Positions 34,101 to 43,258 of a stretch of 64,000 nt of DNA are shown piece by piece. Each line of letters opens with the position of its first letter. Within the stretch, counting starts at the first letter, position 1. This stretch comes from Setoptus koraiensis (taxonomy: Eukaryota > Arthropoda). The DNA lies in assembly GCA_048013815.1 (NCBI GenBank), contig CM106585.1:5580001-5644000 (forward strand). Direction: 5' to 3'. The notes below the pieces were generated by a model. That model did no database searches and was not told the origin of the DNA. It was given only the letters and a program-made list of their open reading frames with translations. Position numbers and translations under genes: made by a program.

Positions 34101-35430
34101 AAATCCCAATGAGCACAAAGGAACTTTGTGGATTGAATATGGAAATCTCGCATACAACTTGAGTAGCCTTGCCATGAAACTTCACTCTCTGGCAAAATTC
34201 GATCATACACTCAATGAAACCGAGCTACCAGACATGAAAACATTGATGAAGCGTCACGATAGATACATTAATTTGGCATCTAGGTGTTTCAAGTCTGCAA
34301 ACAAGCTATGCCATTCTCAAGAGGTCTGGCTCCACTACTATATGCTAGGTAAAATAATTGAAAGAAGAGATGTATTTGGTGCTTTAAATTACTATGGCCA
34401 AGCCGACATAAACTTGTATCTAGAAGGGGCCTCCTACCCTAAGAAGATTCTTTACTATAATACGCCAGAGCTAGCTTATGAGGCTCTTGAAGTTCATTAT
34501 AGGATACATGCAGCGGCCCTTAAATTCTTGCTCTCTAGCTGTGGACCCACCGACGAACAGTTGAAGACATTAAAAAAGAATTTAATACAAGCACACAGAT
34601 CTCCATTTGTCAAGCAGACGCCAAAACCGGAACAGCAAGATCAAGTAGGTAATTCAATGCAATCAGACCAAACAGCAGAATTTAACTCCATAAAGAATGA
34701 AGTATCTGTACTACTGACGGATATATTGGAAGATGTGTGTAGTAACTCAGCCAATTTCGACTCATTAGTTTTTATGTGTCTCGATGGTATGAAACGTTGC
34801 CTGAGTCGGTATGACAAAAATTTCAAAGCTTTATATCGCGTGGCTCACTATTACAATAAGATAGAGGATCCTGTCATGGCTAGGGCAATCCTGATGTCGA
34901 ATGAAATACCATTAGATAGTCGTGTAATGAGTCTTTGTGGACAATCATCGTCTAGCCATCATAGATTGAGCTGGAGGACTGCACCACCGGATTTGCGAGG
35001 CATAGACTCCTTATTCAAGGATAGAAGACCGGGTAACTTATTCAACAATATCTGGCGAATACCTTCGGAAGAGGTCGACAGACCAGGCACTTTTGAACAT
35101 TGGATGTTTAAGTGTACTCACCTTCTTATCTGTGTGTGTACCAAACTATGTGATACTCAGATGTTGTGCAACATCGCATTTCAATTGAGCAAAACACCGG
35201 AGGCCAACAAAAAGTATTTGCACAATAGAGAGCGTGTACTTCTGGCACAATTTGCTGTTAAATCTATCATACTCGTTGCGACTCACACTGTGTCCAATGC
35301 GATGAAACCGGACGAAAAGCTATACTATAAGAGAGACTCTCTACAGATCGCTGACAGATTCATCAAGGCCAATATATTTGTTGATGATATGCAGGCTCTC
35401 ATTAATCATTTAGCCTCAATACCGATTTGA
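31168..35430 (+). CDS. CABIN1: CABIN1-like TPR protein (HIRA histone chaperone complex subunit / calcineurin-binding protein)
   Basis: A single-exon 1,420-residue protein. The N-terminus starts MKIRALNEQD like vertebrate CABIN1 and is followed by TPR helices (DDTDVSLWIKTGDCAMKEGD, FARLSYEKALSLNPRNWLAV). A low-complexity Ser/Asn and charged region spans about 275-460. The C-terminal half keeps the most conserved CABIN1 blocks: YYFLADYYFKNKEFSRAKQF, ALNPSRFDSWAASALIRANE, LWIEYGNLAYNLSS, EVWLHYYMLGKI and YPKKILYYNTPELAYEALEV. CABIN1 acts in the nucleus with HIRA, UBN1 and ASF1a in histone H3.3 deposition; in vertebrates its C-terminus also binds calcineurin and MEF2. Human CABIN1 is about 2,220 residues, and that C-terminal region is absent here. 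Fragments of this gene recur at 38.1-39.1 and 42.2-42.6 kb. AATAAA follows at 35591. Confidence 0.93.
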   Translation: MKIRALNEQDAVSLTSEESQNDSQVVITREAREDKYFESYKEALAAIKLSNKDTARNILEDLAEQLESVEQSEDDLYKLKYSVLKNLALLNDCDVSDYLDALKIDDTDVSLWIKTGDCAMKEGDTSFARLSYEKALSLNPRNWLAVDHLLDCYYILDLFSDLYDLCLSILDSNPAYKKATILLQDCMRSGIGRSLYAGQSVTKKSNLSYVDMQTVLEPLNELKKKRQQIYEDDQKKVKRTRIALNLDTTRTQSLNSFINYLLKTYERFYKQGLTSLTPIDISVNSSLANSTSTNQIIGSSMMDTMPDSGNSNCNSDGNYESEKSKNDVTMADESDANKSNSKANKTNSSNNRISNTSFSHLLFPVEFSDKRRSSRNRSASNHPDLYNEKIKFDELNDLLPIDIRIGALERLQYKEKEAAKKKENEEKVEEDTTHESTLEAEKESQIIQDIAEAICREKDKSQAQRTNMKFHEILNVILTKLASKKHNILPDIFSKLYRIYRSISALPNDAFFEINTPNGIAIEELWLSLAANEMCFDFKECSFLLRALDQLSLHLEANQHKEFLVRLFLVMGINKSRQEYLEAALSELNEDTKIYASKRKVITRAYIKTLIESMDQDDSIIAISEDIDNSHDLINTLSTKSETEMSDKEISALCTAIVNTQLWQRGLDILNKRKDINSDILIDTINTCLKNGAMMDALLATKLCKEAINGNKPRIWTCLYRGWMSLLLTEKDLSDDDIDKMDRFFALGHQTLGKRGVCTSDSGEFLMLFIKHSTADRDDYDEREVSSACNCLFGYPNKKSSNTLAGHKPARISLTWDHAQTIYHYFVPDELPTYLSLLRKAGLTGELEQLFREIVAIVPSEYDPSPLVAPINDYIEKGQDLIEVIDLEEDLVLKNIYYFLADYYFKNKEFSRAKQFYAYDLALNPSRFDSWAASALIRANEIDKALTNGTVSCEDIISGPFHQLACSALRCFERATKLNPNEHKGTLWIEYGNLAYNLSSLAMKLHSLAKFDHTLNETELPDMKTLMKRHDRYINLASRCFKSANKLCHSQEVWLHYYMLGKIIERRDVFGALNYYGQADINLYLEGASYPKKILYYNTPELAYEALEVHYRIHAAALKFLLSSCGPTDEQLKTLKKNLIQAHRSPFVKQTPKPEQQDQVGNSMQSDQTAEFNSIKNEVSVLLTDILEDVCSNSANFDSLVFMCLDGMKRCLSRYDKNFKALYRVAHYYNKIEDPVMARAILMSNEIPLDSRVMSLCGQSSSSHHRLSWRTAPPDLRGIDSLFKDRRPGNLFNNIWRIPSEEVDRPGTFEHWMFKCTHLLICVCTKLCDTQMLCNIAFQLSKTPEANKKYLHNRERVLLAQFAVKSIILVATHTVSNAMKPDEKLYYKRDSLQIADRFIKANIFVDDMQALINHLASIPI

Positions 35431-35530
35431 GATTTTCAATTGATTGTATATTGTTGAACCTTGGATTCATCCAAATTTAAAACGCCTCGCATGAGGCACC
35501 TGTAACAAACCTTTTTCAGTTTAAATGTGA

Positions 35531-35536
35531 TTTATT
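35531..35536 (-). terminator. Polyadenylation signal of the aldehyde dehydrogenase gene
   Basis: TTTATT on the plus strand gives AATAAA on the minus strand, about 265 bases past the stop at 35802. The rest of the 35431-35801 gap shows only AT-rich 3' UTR sequence. Confidence 0.45.
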
Positions 35537-35590
35537 TAGCAGTTTGTTTAGTTGCATTATCAATGATCACACCCGATCTTGAATCTATGG

Positions 35591-35596
35591 AATAAA
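35591..35596 (+). terminator. Polyadenylation signal of CABIN1
   Basis: AATAAA 161 bases after the CABIN1 stop. The convergent aldehyde dehydrogenase has a minus-strand AATAAA at 35536-35531, so their 3' ends probably overlap. Confidence 0.55.
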
Positions 35597-35801
35597 GATC
35601 GCAACAGACGTACATGACACCTATGAGGAACAACCCAAAGATTGGTAGATCCTTCTGCTCGGTTAGATTTATCGAAACATTCTGGTTTTTTTAATTAGAT
35701 CGCCTATGATGTATGTGTCGCAGAGCATGAGTGTAAAAGAAACTTACTCAGCAATGTGTTGTTGTTTCTTCTAAAGACTGTTTTTGTATTTTGCCAATGG
35801 T

Positions 35802-37536
35802 TCAAGGCAGTCTATGTCGATATTCCACAGACATGGTTTGATATAGATAAGCTACTAGCACCCCAATCATGAACCAGAAAACATAAGTAAGTTCATTTGA
35901 ATTGACTGGCAAGAGGTTTGGTCGCCGTTTTAAGAGGCGAAGCATTCTTCTAAGATGATTCTCCGAATATGGTGGATATCTTTTTTTAGCTACCCACTCT
36001 ATTATTGGATTGAAGCCTCGCACTAGCATAGACTTTTTGTGAGAAAAAGTTTTGAAGCTATGCTTTCCGTGGTACGCTCCGATGCCAGATTTGCCTACTC
36101 CGCCGAAAGGTAACGCCTCGGCAACAAGATGTATGACTGTGTCGTTGACACAAACAGATCCGCTAGAAGTTTGATGCTGGAATCGCTTGATTACATCTTT
36201 TTTTTGCGATTGTCAAAGAACAAAAAAATAATATTTTGATAATTAGTTCAATAATTAGTTGGACCATCCTGTCGTTAATCTAAGAATACGCCAGCTATGT
36301 CATACGGCTATGTGGATCAAACTTACCATTATCAGTAGAAAAAATGTACAAAGAGAGAGGTTTGTCTCGAGAGTTTATATAACTAATGGCATCAGTGATC
36401 TCGTTGACAGGTATAAGAGGCAAAATTGGTCCAAATATTTCCGATTTCATTATAGGCTCGTCAGATCCAGAACAAGCAATTACAGTGGGTTCGATGTAGA
36501 AGTCGTTGTCTTTGTTAGGACCAGCAGTCATTTGGCCGCCAATAACTGAAGATGAGCCAACGAAATCAATTTGCTGTTGTTGCCTAGTTAATTGTTCACT
36601 CAGTAAATTGCTCAAACGACTATAGTGTCTCTGGCTGACTATTCTGCCGTAGTCGGGATTTTTCGCCGGATGTTCACCATAAAATTGATTGATTATTTTT
36701 CGAGCCTCTGTCATGAATTTGCTCTGTATATAACGAGTACAGAGAACATAATCAGGCGCCACACATGTTTGTCCCGAGTTCAGAAATTTTCCCCACAAGA
36801 TTCTTCGCACAGTTGTTTCAAACAGTTTCTGATTGAAAGAGTTGTTTTTGGAATCGAAATAAGTGTTCTGGTCTATATAGACTGGCGATTTTCCCCCAAG
36901 TTCCAGTGTGCACGGTATGAGGTTTTGCGACGCCGATTGATAAATGAGCTTGCCAACGTGATTGGAGCCAGTGTAGAACACATAATCGATAGAATCCGAC
37001 GACAGAAGCGTTTGCACACAATTTCCATCGCCCAGAATACAATGGTATGCACTTCTATCGAGATAAGACGGTATAAGTTTGTGTAATAATCGTGCTGTGG
37101 CCGGAGCCACCTCAGACGGCTTAACAATACATGCATTACCGGCCGCAATGGCACCCACAAGTGGAGACAGGGCCAATTGAACTGGATAATTCCAGGCCCC
37201 AATCACCAACACCAATCCATATGGTTCGTAATGTATATAATTATCATCAACGAGTGTCACAAAGCATTTCGACACAAATTTTGGCTTTATCCAAGAGTCG
37301 ATGTTGCCCAGTGATGATCGTATGTCGTTCAAAACAAAATCCACTTCGGTCATCATAGTTTCGAAACGAGGTTTCTTAAGATCACTTTGAAGAGCCTTGA
37401 CAAAATCTTGTTCGTTTTCAGTGAGGAGCTTGTAAAGTTTCTTGAGTTGATCTTTGCGGAAAGAGATATCCTTTGTCAGGCCGCTTTCGAAAGCTTGCCG
37501 AGCTGAGTTTATCACTGACTTGTATTGATTATCCAT
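35802..37536 (-). CDS. ALDH3: Membrane-anchored fatty aldehyde dehydrogenase (ALDH3 class)
   Basis: Two exons, 37536-36327 and 36196-35802, join through a GTAAGT donor and an AAAAG acceptor to give 534 residues. The intron is 130 bases. The protein oxidises long-chain aldehydes to fatty acids with NAD+ (family role). Diagnostic residues are visible: GAWNYP with the oxyanion Asn116, general base Glu212 in LELGGKSPVYID, catalytic Cys258 in SGQTCVAPDYVLC, and EIFGPILPL. After the junction the ALDH3 C-terminal pattern continues (SSGSVCVNDTVIHL, LPFGGVGKSGIGAYHGKHSF). The C-terminus carries basic residues and a hydrophobic segment (YVFWFMIGVLVAYLYQ) like the microsomal anchor of ALDH3A2. A Ser/Asn-rich insertion of about 12 residues lies between Glu212 and Cys258. 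The acceptor is purine-rich, but the joined reading frame matches the family exactly. Confidence 0.95.
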
Positions 37537-38080
37537 TTTTTAGGTCGCTCTGTGCTTACTATATTACTACTATCTTTACTGAATGTTATTTTTCCAAAAA
37601 GTTTTTCTTTCTTGTTGACACGTAATCAATTGTACGATGAATTTTCACTTTATTTTGATTCCAACTGAAAGTGAACCTCGCTAACTAACTGGGGCTACCA
37701 ACATCAAATTGGAACATTCGGATTCCAACATTACTGCGTATTAGTTAGAGAGGCAAAACTAGCAGTTTGCCAAAGCGTCGCGTTAAATATTAAAAGGGAT
37801 AAGACTAAGAAAAGGTTTGAACTAACGGACAAGAGAACGTTGGCTTCCCTCGCGAAGTCATGAGTAGATGATGATGTGTAGTTGTTTGGTGAACAAAGCT
37901 ATTTAAGCATCGAGGGGATGCTTTCGCCTTCATTAGACAGATGCAGCAAGTCGAACGAAAGAAAGCCGCGGAATAACCGGTCCTGGTCAATCTCGGACAA
38001 GGCAGGACGATCACTGTTGCTCGATGCCGGTCAGCGTTGCTGGCCAAGCTTTAACAAGAGATAGCCGCCATCGGTCAGAA
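37537..38080. other. Gap: upstream of ALDH3 and left edge of the duplication zone
   Basis: The first ~150 bases should hold the aldehyde dehydrogenase promoter and 5' UTR. From about 37700 the sequence has short open frames on both strands with no recognised product. The CABIN1-derived block starts at about 38081. Confidence 0.4.
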
Positions 38081-39080
38081 ATCTGCCGAAAAAAGGATAA
38101 AAGTCAGGCTCAAGAGAACCAACATGAAGTTCCATGAAATCCTGAATGTGATTCTTACAAAACTAGCATCGAAAAAACACAACATTTTGCCGGACATCTT
38201 CTCCAAATTATACAGAATATACAGATCCATATCGGCACTTCCTAATGATGCTTTCTTTGAGATAAATACACCAAATGGGATCGCTATCGAAGAATTATGG
38301 TTGAGTTTGGCCGCAAACGAAATGTGTTTTGATTTCAAAGAATGCTCTTTTCTGTTGCGTGCCCTAGATCAACTGAGTCTTCATTTGGAAGCCAATCAGC
38401 ATAAGGAATTTTTGGTTCGGCTCTTCTTGGTGATGGGCATCAATAAAAGTAGACAAGAGTACCTCGAAGCTGCTCTATCGGAGCTCAACGAAGACACTAA
38501 GATCTATGCATCAAAAAGAAAAGTTATCACGAGAGCTTATATCAAAACTCTAATTGAAAGCATGGATCAGGATGATTCTATCATAGCTATCTCTGAAGAT
38601 ATAGACAATTCTCATGATCTCATAAACACCTTGTCAACAAAATCTGAGACAGAAATGAGCGACAAAGAGATATCTGCCCTGTGTGCCGTTGAACAAAGTG
38701 AGGATGACCTGTACAAACTCAAGTATTCCGTCTTGAAAAATCTCGCTTTATTAAATGATTGCGATGTCAGTGATTATTTAGGTGCCCTAAAGATTGACGA
38801 CACAGATGTTAGTCTATGGATTAAAGCCGGTGATCGTGCTGTGAAGGACGGAGACACATCGTTTGCTAGACTCAGTTATGAGAAAGCTTCATGAGAAAAT
38901 GGTTGGCCGTGGATCACCTTCTAGACTGTTATTGCATACTAGATTTATTTTCAGATCTGTACGATCCCTGCCTCAGTATATTAGATTCGAATCCGGCATA
39001 CAAGAAAGCCACAATTCTTTTACAAGAATGCATGAGATTGGGTATTGGTAGATCTCTGTATGGGAGTCATTCAGCGACGA
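38081..39080 (+). pseudogene. Permuted CABIN1 fragment copy (two blocks in swapped order)
   Basis: Block 1 (38081-38684) copies CABIN1 positions 32526-33129. From about 38112 to 38684 (about 573 bases) I see no base difference from the source. Block 2 (38688-39080) copies the more 5' part, 31372 to about 31772. It carries about 18 substitutions and an 11-base deletion that shifts the frame, roughly 5% divergence. The two join in frame so that an ORF of 256 codons starts at 38124, but it has lost most TPR and conserved C-terminal regions. It is best read as a pseudogene or chimeric fragment; expression is unknown. Confidence 0.9.
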
Positions 39081-39493
39081 GAAGTTTTTCCCTTTGTCCT
39101 CTGGTCTCCGTAGAGTCTCACATTAACTTTTTTCCCCTTAATTTGCTTGATTCTTCGAGTCTCCTCAATGTAATCTCTGTGCTCGTCCCTGTAGAGGCCA
39201 TAGCCCCTCAATATATGAGAGAACTCCCTTATTTGTGGATGGGCAGGATAATAATTAATATTTTTGATTGACTGTAAATCGGCAGGTTTTTTCTGTAGCC
39301 TCTTGAAGGTTGCCTCTTCACTGTGCCACTGGCCGGCCCACCGCTCAATGGTTGATTTATCTGGCTCATAGTATTCTTTCTTTGTTATTTCTGGTACATA
39401 AAATGTGTTAAATATCTTGCAGCTGATCTGACGGAGCCTCTGCGAGTATTTCGATGTAAATGTTAGACGCTTCAGTGGTTGTATAAGAACCAT
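39071..39493 (-). CDS. MRPS33: Mitochondrial small ribosomal subunit protein mS33
   Basis: The 140-residue ORF matches the mS33 family best at its C-terminal half (YYPAHPQIREF, then LRGYGLYRDEHRDYIEETRR), which aligns with the LGLYRDEHQDFMDE motif of animal MRPS33. The N-terminus is basic with Ser/Thr, as expected for a mitochondrial protein (QPLKRLTFTSKYSQRLRQIS). Human mS33 is 106 residues, so this has an insertion near residues 40-75. It is a structural component of the 28S mitochondrial subunit. The stop codon and last two or three codons lie within sequence derived from the neighbouring CABIN1 fragment, so the 3' end seems to have been rebuilt by that insertion. Confidence 0.88.
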   Translation of the reverse strand: MVLIQPLKRLTFTSKYSQRLRQISCKIFNTFYVPEITKKEYYEPDKSTIERWAGQWHSEEATFKRLQKKPADLQSIKNINYYPAHPQIREFSHILRGYGLYRDEHRDYIEETRRIKQIKGKKVNVRLYGDQRTKGKTSRR

Positions 39494-39810
39494 TTTGATT
39501 TATTGAACAGATTTTTAGACGAATGCCTTACAAATTGACGAAAATTGATCACGTTTTCGTTATTCTCACCTTATTCTTTCGCCATGCTGTCTCTAGCAAT
39601 CACTAATGGTGTCAGCTGTCGTGGTTCAAAATCTGGCGCAAGCACACTGTGCCTGGCGTTTTCAGTTCAGAATATGGATGCGAAAAGCACGTGCTTTTTT
39701 CTCCACCATAAACACAATCGTCGGTTTAATCCATTTATTTATTAAATCCATTCTCTATTAAATTTACATTACATCGACATCAATAACATTTGCCAATTAA
39801 GATAGGCATC
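39494..39810. promoter_or_regulatory. Probable bidirectional promoter between mS33 and NIFK
   Basis: Only 317 bases separate the divergent start codons of mS33 (minus) and NIFK (plus). No TATA box stands out. A GCACGTGC E-box palindrome occurs near 39689-39696. Shared control of two ribosome-related genes is an inference from spacing. Confidence 0.45.
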
Positions 39811-40674
39811 ATGGGCAAGAAAAAGGCAAAGAGCAAGACGGAAAAAGATACAATCACCCCAGGAGTGATCAAATTGAATAATGTTCCACATGGTTTCTAT
39901 GAAAAGGAGATATCGAAATTCTTCAGTCAATTCGGCAAGGTAAAACATGCCAAAGTAATCAGAAGCAAGAAAACATTTAAAAGCAGGGGATTCGCTTTTG
40001 TCAAGTTCTACAATGTGGAAGCGGCAAAGGCTGCCGCCGAATCCATGCACAATTATCTTCTTTTCGATAAGGTGCTCAAATGTAGACTGATAAAGGCAGA
40101 AAATCTACCGAAAGGCTTCTTCAAAGAGCCCAAACATCGACAACTAACAACAGTGGAAATGCACAAGCGCAAGCACAACAATTTCCTTATAAGCAAAGAA
40201 GATGAAATGAAGCTGGTGAGAAGGCAGTACGGTCAATTGAGACGTCGCCAGAAAATATTAAAAGATCTCGGCATAAATTTCGAGTGTCACATTATCAACG
40301 TTCCAGATTTTGTCACTGACACTGACTCTTTGCGATCATTAACTTCGGGCAGCTCCAATAGTGGCGAGCCCCTTAGCTCGGACGTTGTCACATCTGGCTC
40401 AGAATTCAACGGTTACTCCTCGGATGATCAAGGATCGGAGAAAATTCCCAATTTAGTGCCTATCAAGCGAATAGAGCCAAAAACAGTGCAGACGAAATCC
40501 ACCATTAAGGATCGCCTTGAGGAGGAGGAACCCGAGGAAGTGTTTGAGAAATGGATCAAAAGGAGGACAGCTGCCAAAGCTCTTCGATATATGGCCGCAA
40601 CTTCAATGAAACACTTTTGGGTTTATAATTGTGCAAATAATTTCTCCGTGCCAGAACAATCTGACTCTAAATAA
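39811..40674 (+). CDS. NIFK: NIFK-like nucleolar RRM protein (ribosome biogenesis)
   Basis: 287 residues from the ATG at 39811. One RRM spans about residues 17-95 with RNP2-like IKLNNV (20-25) and RNP1 RGFAFVKF (59-66). It is followed by the NIFK-type segment (AAESMHNYLLFDKVLKCRLI, PKGFFKEPKHRQLT) and a basic region. The C-terminal third is acidic and Ser-rich (SSDDQGSEKIPN, EEEEPEEVFEKW). NIFK (yeast Nop15) binds pre-rRNA during large-subunit maturation and, in vertebrates, the Ki-67 FHA domain. The human protein is 293 residues, a close length match. AATAAA begins within the stop codon. A truncated second copy lies at 42742-43230. Confidence 0.88.
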   Translation: MGKKKAKSKTEKDTITPGVIKLNNVPHGFYEKEISKFFSQFGKVKHAKVIRSKKTFKSRGFAFVKFYNVEAAKAAAESMHNYLLFDKVLKCRLIKAENLPKGFFKEPKHRQLTTVEMHKRKHNNFLISKEDEMKLVRRQYGQLRRRQKILKDLGINFECHIINVPDFVTDTDSLRSLTSGSSNSGEPLSSDVVTSGSEFNGYSSDDQGSEKIPNLVPIKRIEPKTVQTKSTIKDRLEEEEPEEVFEKWIKRRTAAKALRYMAATSMKHFWVYNCANNFSVPEQSDSK

Positions 40675-40678
40675 TAAA
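40673..40678 (+). terminator. Polyadenylation signal overlapping the NIFK stop
   Basis: The end reads TCTAAATAATAAAAG; the AATAAA shares two bases with the TAA stop (40672-40674). Confidence 0.6.
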
Positions 40679-40728
40679 AGAATTGTTTCTCAATTAGTTT
40701 GTTTCTCTTCGAAATGACTCGCTTCGAG

Positions 40729-41731
40729 TAGGTATTTCGCACAGCTCTTCCGGAAGTAATGGATTGTCTCGGGCCGATTTGTCGTCTTGTTCACTAAGCG
40801 AACTTCCGTTTAGCGACGGGCCCTCTGGGGAGGACGAGTCGTCATCGCACGACGACGACGACGATTTCCACTGAAAAATCTGAACAGTGACATATTTGTT
40901 TGATTGTGATTGTATATATTTTGCTAGCTAAAATTGTTCTGATTTGAATAACTTTGTGTTTTACTTTAAATAACAGTTCCTCTCGACGATTTCATATGCA
41001 AGTGTACGCAAGTGCAGCGAGCCAAATGTAACGTAAAAGGCTTATGTATGTAGAGTATTATGGCCCAATTTCGTCCTTGAATGCGATAACCTGTTTACCT
41101 GGCTAACTTATATAGTGGTAATAATGATAGCAATGGTAATTATAGCAACGATGATAATAATACTCGATTAAACAAAACAACCTAAGCAAGGGTTATCATG
41201 CACACTCTAGAAATAAAGGTATAAAGGTAAATGACTCGCTAGCTTGCCATACAAATAGTTGTTCACCGTCTTCGTCGCCGTCGTGCAGTGACGGACATGC
41301 TCAATTTCCTATTGCTACCCACTTTACATTATTAGATGGATACTATTATTAATGCACTCCAGATATTGACTAGTGATATACAGTGGATATAATAAGACTA
41401 CTGGTTGTTTGTAACACGCTAATAGTGCTGCAAAGTGTGAGACGAGAATCAAAAGAACGCCCAACAAGTGTGAGTAACAAGTTAGCCCAAGATGCAACTC
41501 ACAACTGCCGCTGCTGGCCAACAAAACAAAAATATCAACAGCAAACTCAGGCAAACCGAGCGCCACTTCTTTAGCCTAGCCACGTCCAACGTTTGCGTTT
41601 CTTCCTTTCCTATCTCACAGATCTCGTCGGATCCCGTCGGATCTTGTCAGGTCTTGCCGAATCGCTCAACAACTCGCTCGCCAAACTGTCTCAGCTTTAC
41701 TGTCGAATAATGTAACTTTAACGCGAACCAT

Positions 41732-41796
<65 letters not shown>

Positions 41797-42204
41797 GATG
41801 TTGAGACAAACTCATTCCAATTGTATCCGGCCTGCGCTTGTGAGCCACGATAAAAGTGTAAACAATTCAAGGTGGCCAACATTGTACGCTAATGCATGAG
41901 ATAAGGAAGCCATCATTACGAGTGTCAAGCAGTCTATTAGAATCTTAGTAGGGCTTGCACGCTAGCACGGCTTCAATCTATTCTAAAGTATGCCAACATC
42001 GACATTAGCTATTGCGTGTATTAGATTGATAAAAACGTCCGAGTTACATCAATTCTGGCCACGGTCGATTGATGTGGGTGCCTCATATGGATAGTAGCTC
42101 CAGTTACTCTAGCGATCAATGTACTTTTGGGGATACGGTTATTTCATCAGTGTACATTTCATTTTCCTTCCTCGACCCATTGTCTGAAGAATGGACATTT
42201 CAGG
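40729..42204 (-). pseudogene. Rearranged copy of the CRAL-TRIO gene 5' end joined to 49.4-kb intergenic sequence
   Basis: Bases 40729-41010 copy the first ~57 codons and 5' flank of the CRAL-TRIO gene (45656-45985), with substitutions, and stop there. Bases 41000-41400 then match 49360-49765 (shared markers include CAACCTAAGCAAGGGTTATC and GAAATAAAGGTATAAAGGTA). A ~735-base stretch without counterpart follows (41400-42135, containing the GTT run), then 42140-42204 matches 49767-49840 weakly. The copy thus lacks the 3.4 kb lying between these two parts at the right-hand locus. No ORF survives. Confidence 0.8.
41730..41797. repeat. (GTT)22 microsatellite
   Basis: About 22 uninterrupted GTT units in non-coding DNA; the minus strand would encode poly-Gln but no gene surrounds it. 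Confidence 0.95.
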
Positions 42205-42610
42205 TTGAAGAAGACACTGCTCATGAAAGTACTTTGGAGACTGAAAAAGGAAGTCAGACAATTGGGAATGATGCGGAGGCCACCCGCGAGAAAAAGATAT
42301 AAGTTGAGCTCGAAGAATCGCTTCGCTTAATTATGGTTGAGTTTGGCTGCAAACGAAATGTGTTTTGATTTCAAAGAATGCTCTTTCCTGTCGCGTGCCC
42401 TAGATCAACTGAGTCTTCATTTGGAGGCCAATCAGCATAAGGAATTTATGGTTCGGCTCTTCTTGGTGATGGGCATCAATAAAAGTAGACAAGAGTACCT
42501 CGAAGCTGCTCTATCGGAGCTAAACGAAGACACTACGATCTGTGCATCAAAAAGAAAAGTTATCACGAGAGCTTATATCAAAACTCTAATTGAAAGCATG
42601 GATCAAGAAT
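42204..42610 (+). pseudogene. Second CABIN1 fragment copy with internal deletion
   Basis: 42204-42308 matches CABIN1 32449-32553 and 42331-42610 matches 32741-33020, so about 190 source bases are missing between them. Substitutions are visible throughout, and the first block runs into a stop at about 42300. It ends with a stop after codons matching ESMDQ and is followed by the NIFK copy. Confidence 0.88.
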
Positions 42611-42741
42611 AAGTTCTTTAAAAAGACCGCTTTCCCCTTTCGCAATGTTTATGAACGCAAATGTAGAGAGTGTTTCATTCCAAACGCACATGTCCATCTT
42701 CCAACATCAATAACAAATCAATCATTAATTTATCAGGCATC

Positions 42742-43230
42742 ATGGGCAAGAAAAAAGCAAAGAGCAAGACGGAAAAAGATACAATCACCCCAGGAGTGAT
42801 CAAATTGAATAATGTTCCACACGGATTTTATGAAGAGGAAATATCGAAATTCTTCAGCCAATTCGGCAAGGTAAAACATGTCAAAGTAATCAGAAGCAAG
42901 AAAACATTTGAAAGCAGGGGATTCGCTTTTGTCAAGTTCTACAATGTGGAAGCGGCAAAGGCTGCCGCCGAATCCATGCACAATTATCTTCTTTTCGATA
43001 AGGTGCTCAAATGTAGACTGATAAAGGCAGAAAATCTACCGAAAGGCTTCTTCAAAGAGCCCAAACATCGACAATTAACAACAGTGGAAATGCACAAGCG
43101 CCATCACAACAGCCTCAAACAAGATGAAATGAAGCTGGTGAGAAAACATTACAGCAGATTGAGAGGTCACCAGAAAATATTAAAAGATCTCGGCATAGAT
43201 TTCGAGTGTCACATTATCAATGTTAAATAA
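42742..43230 (+). CDS. Truncated NIFK paralogue, RRM only
   Basis: This 162-residue ORF is nearly identical to the first 169 residues of the NIFK gene at 39811, including RNP2 and RNP1 (RGFAFVKF). It has a few substitutions (EEEISKFF for EKEISKFF, VKHVKV for VKHAKV) and a 4-residue deletion near residue 130. Homology also covers the last ~40 bases of 5' UTR (AACATCAATAACA). It stops after ECHIINVK, exactly where homology ends, losing the acidic tail. AATAAA starts inside the last codons (43226-43231). The open frame could make a short RNA-binding protein, or it may be a young pseudogene. Its end is 28 bases from the end of the convergent CRAL-TRIO gene. Confidence 0.75.
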   Translation: MGKKKAKSKTEKDTITPGVIKLNNVPHGFYEEEISKFFSQFGKVKHVKVIRSKKTFESRGFAFVKFYNVEAAKAAAESMHNYLLFDKVLKCRLIKAENLPKGFFKEPKHRQLTTVEMHKRHHNSLKQDEMKLVRKHYSRLRGHQKILKDLGIDFECHIINVK

Positions 43231-43258
43231 AATATATCATTCTTGTGTTATCCTATAA

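Noticed and set aside
37131-37358. Plus-strand open frames inside the aldehyde dehydrogenase gene
   Set aside because: Antisense shadows of the conserved ALDH3 coding sequence.
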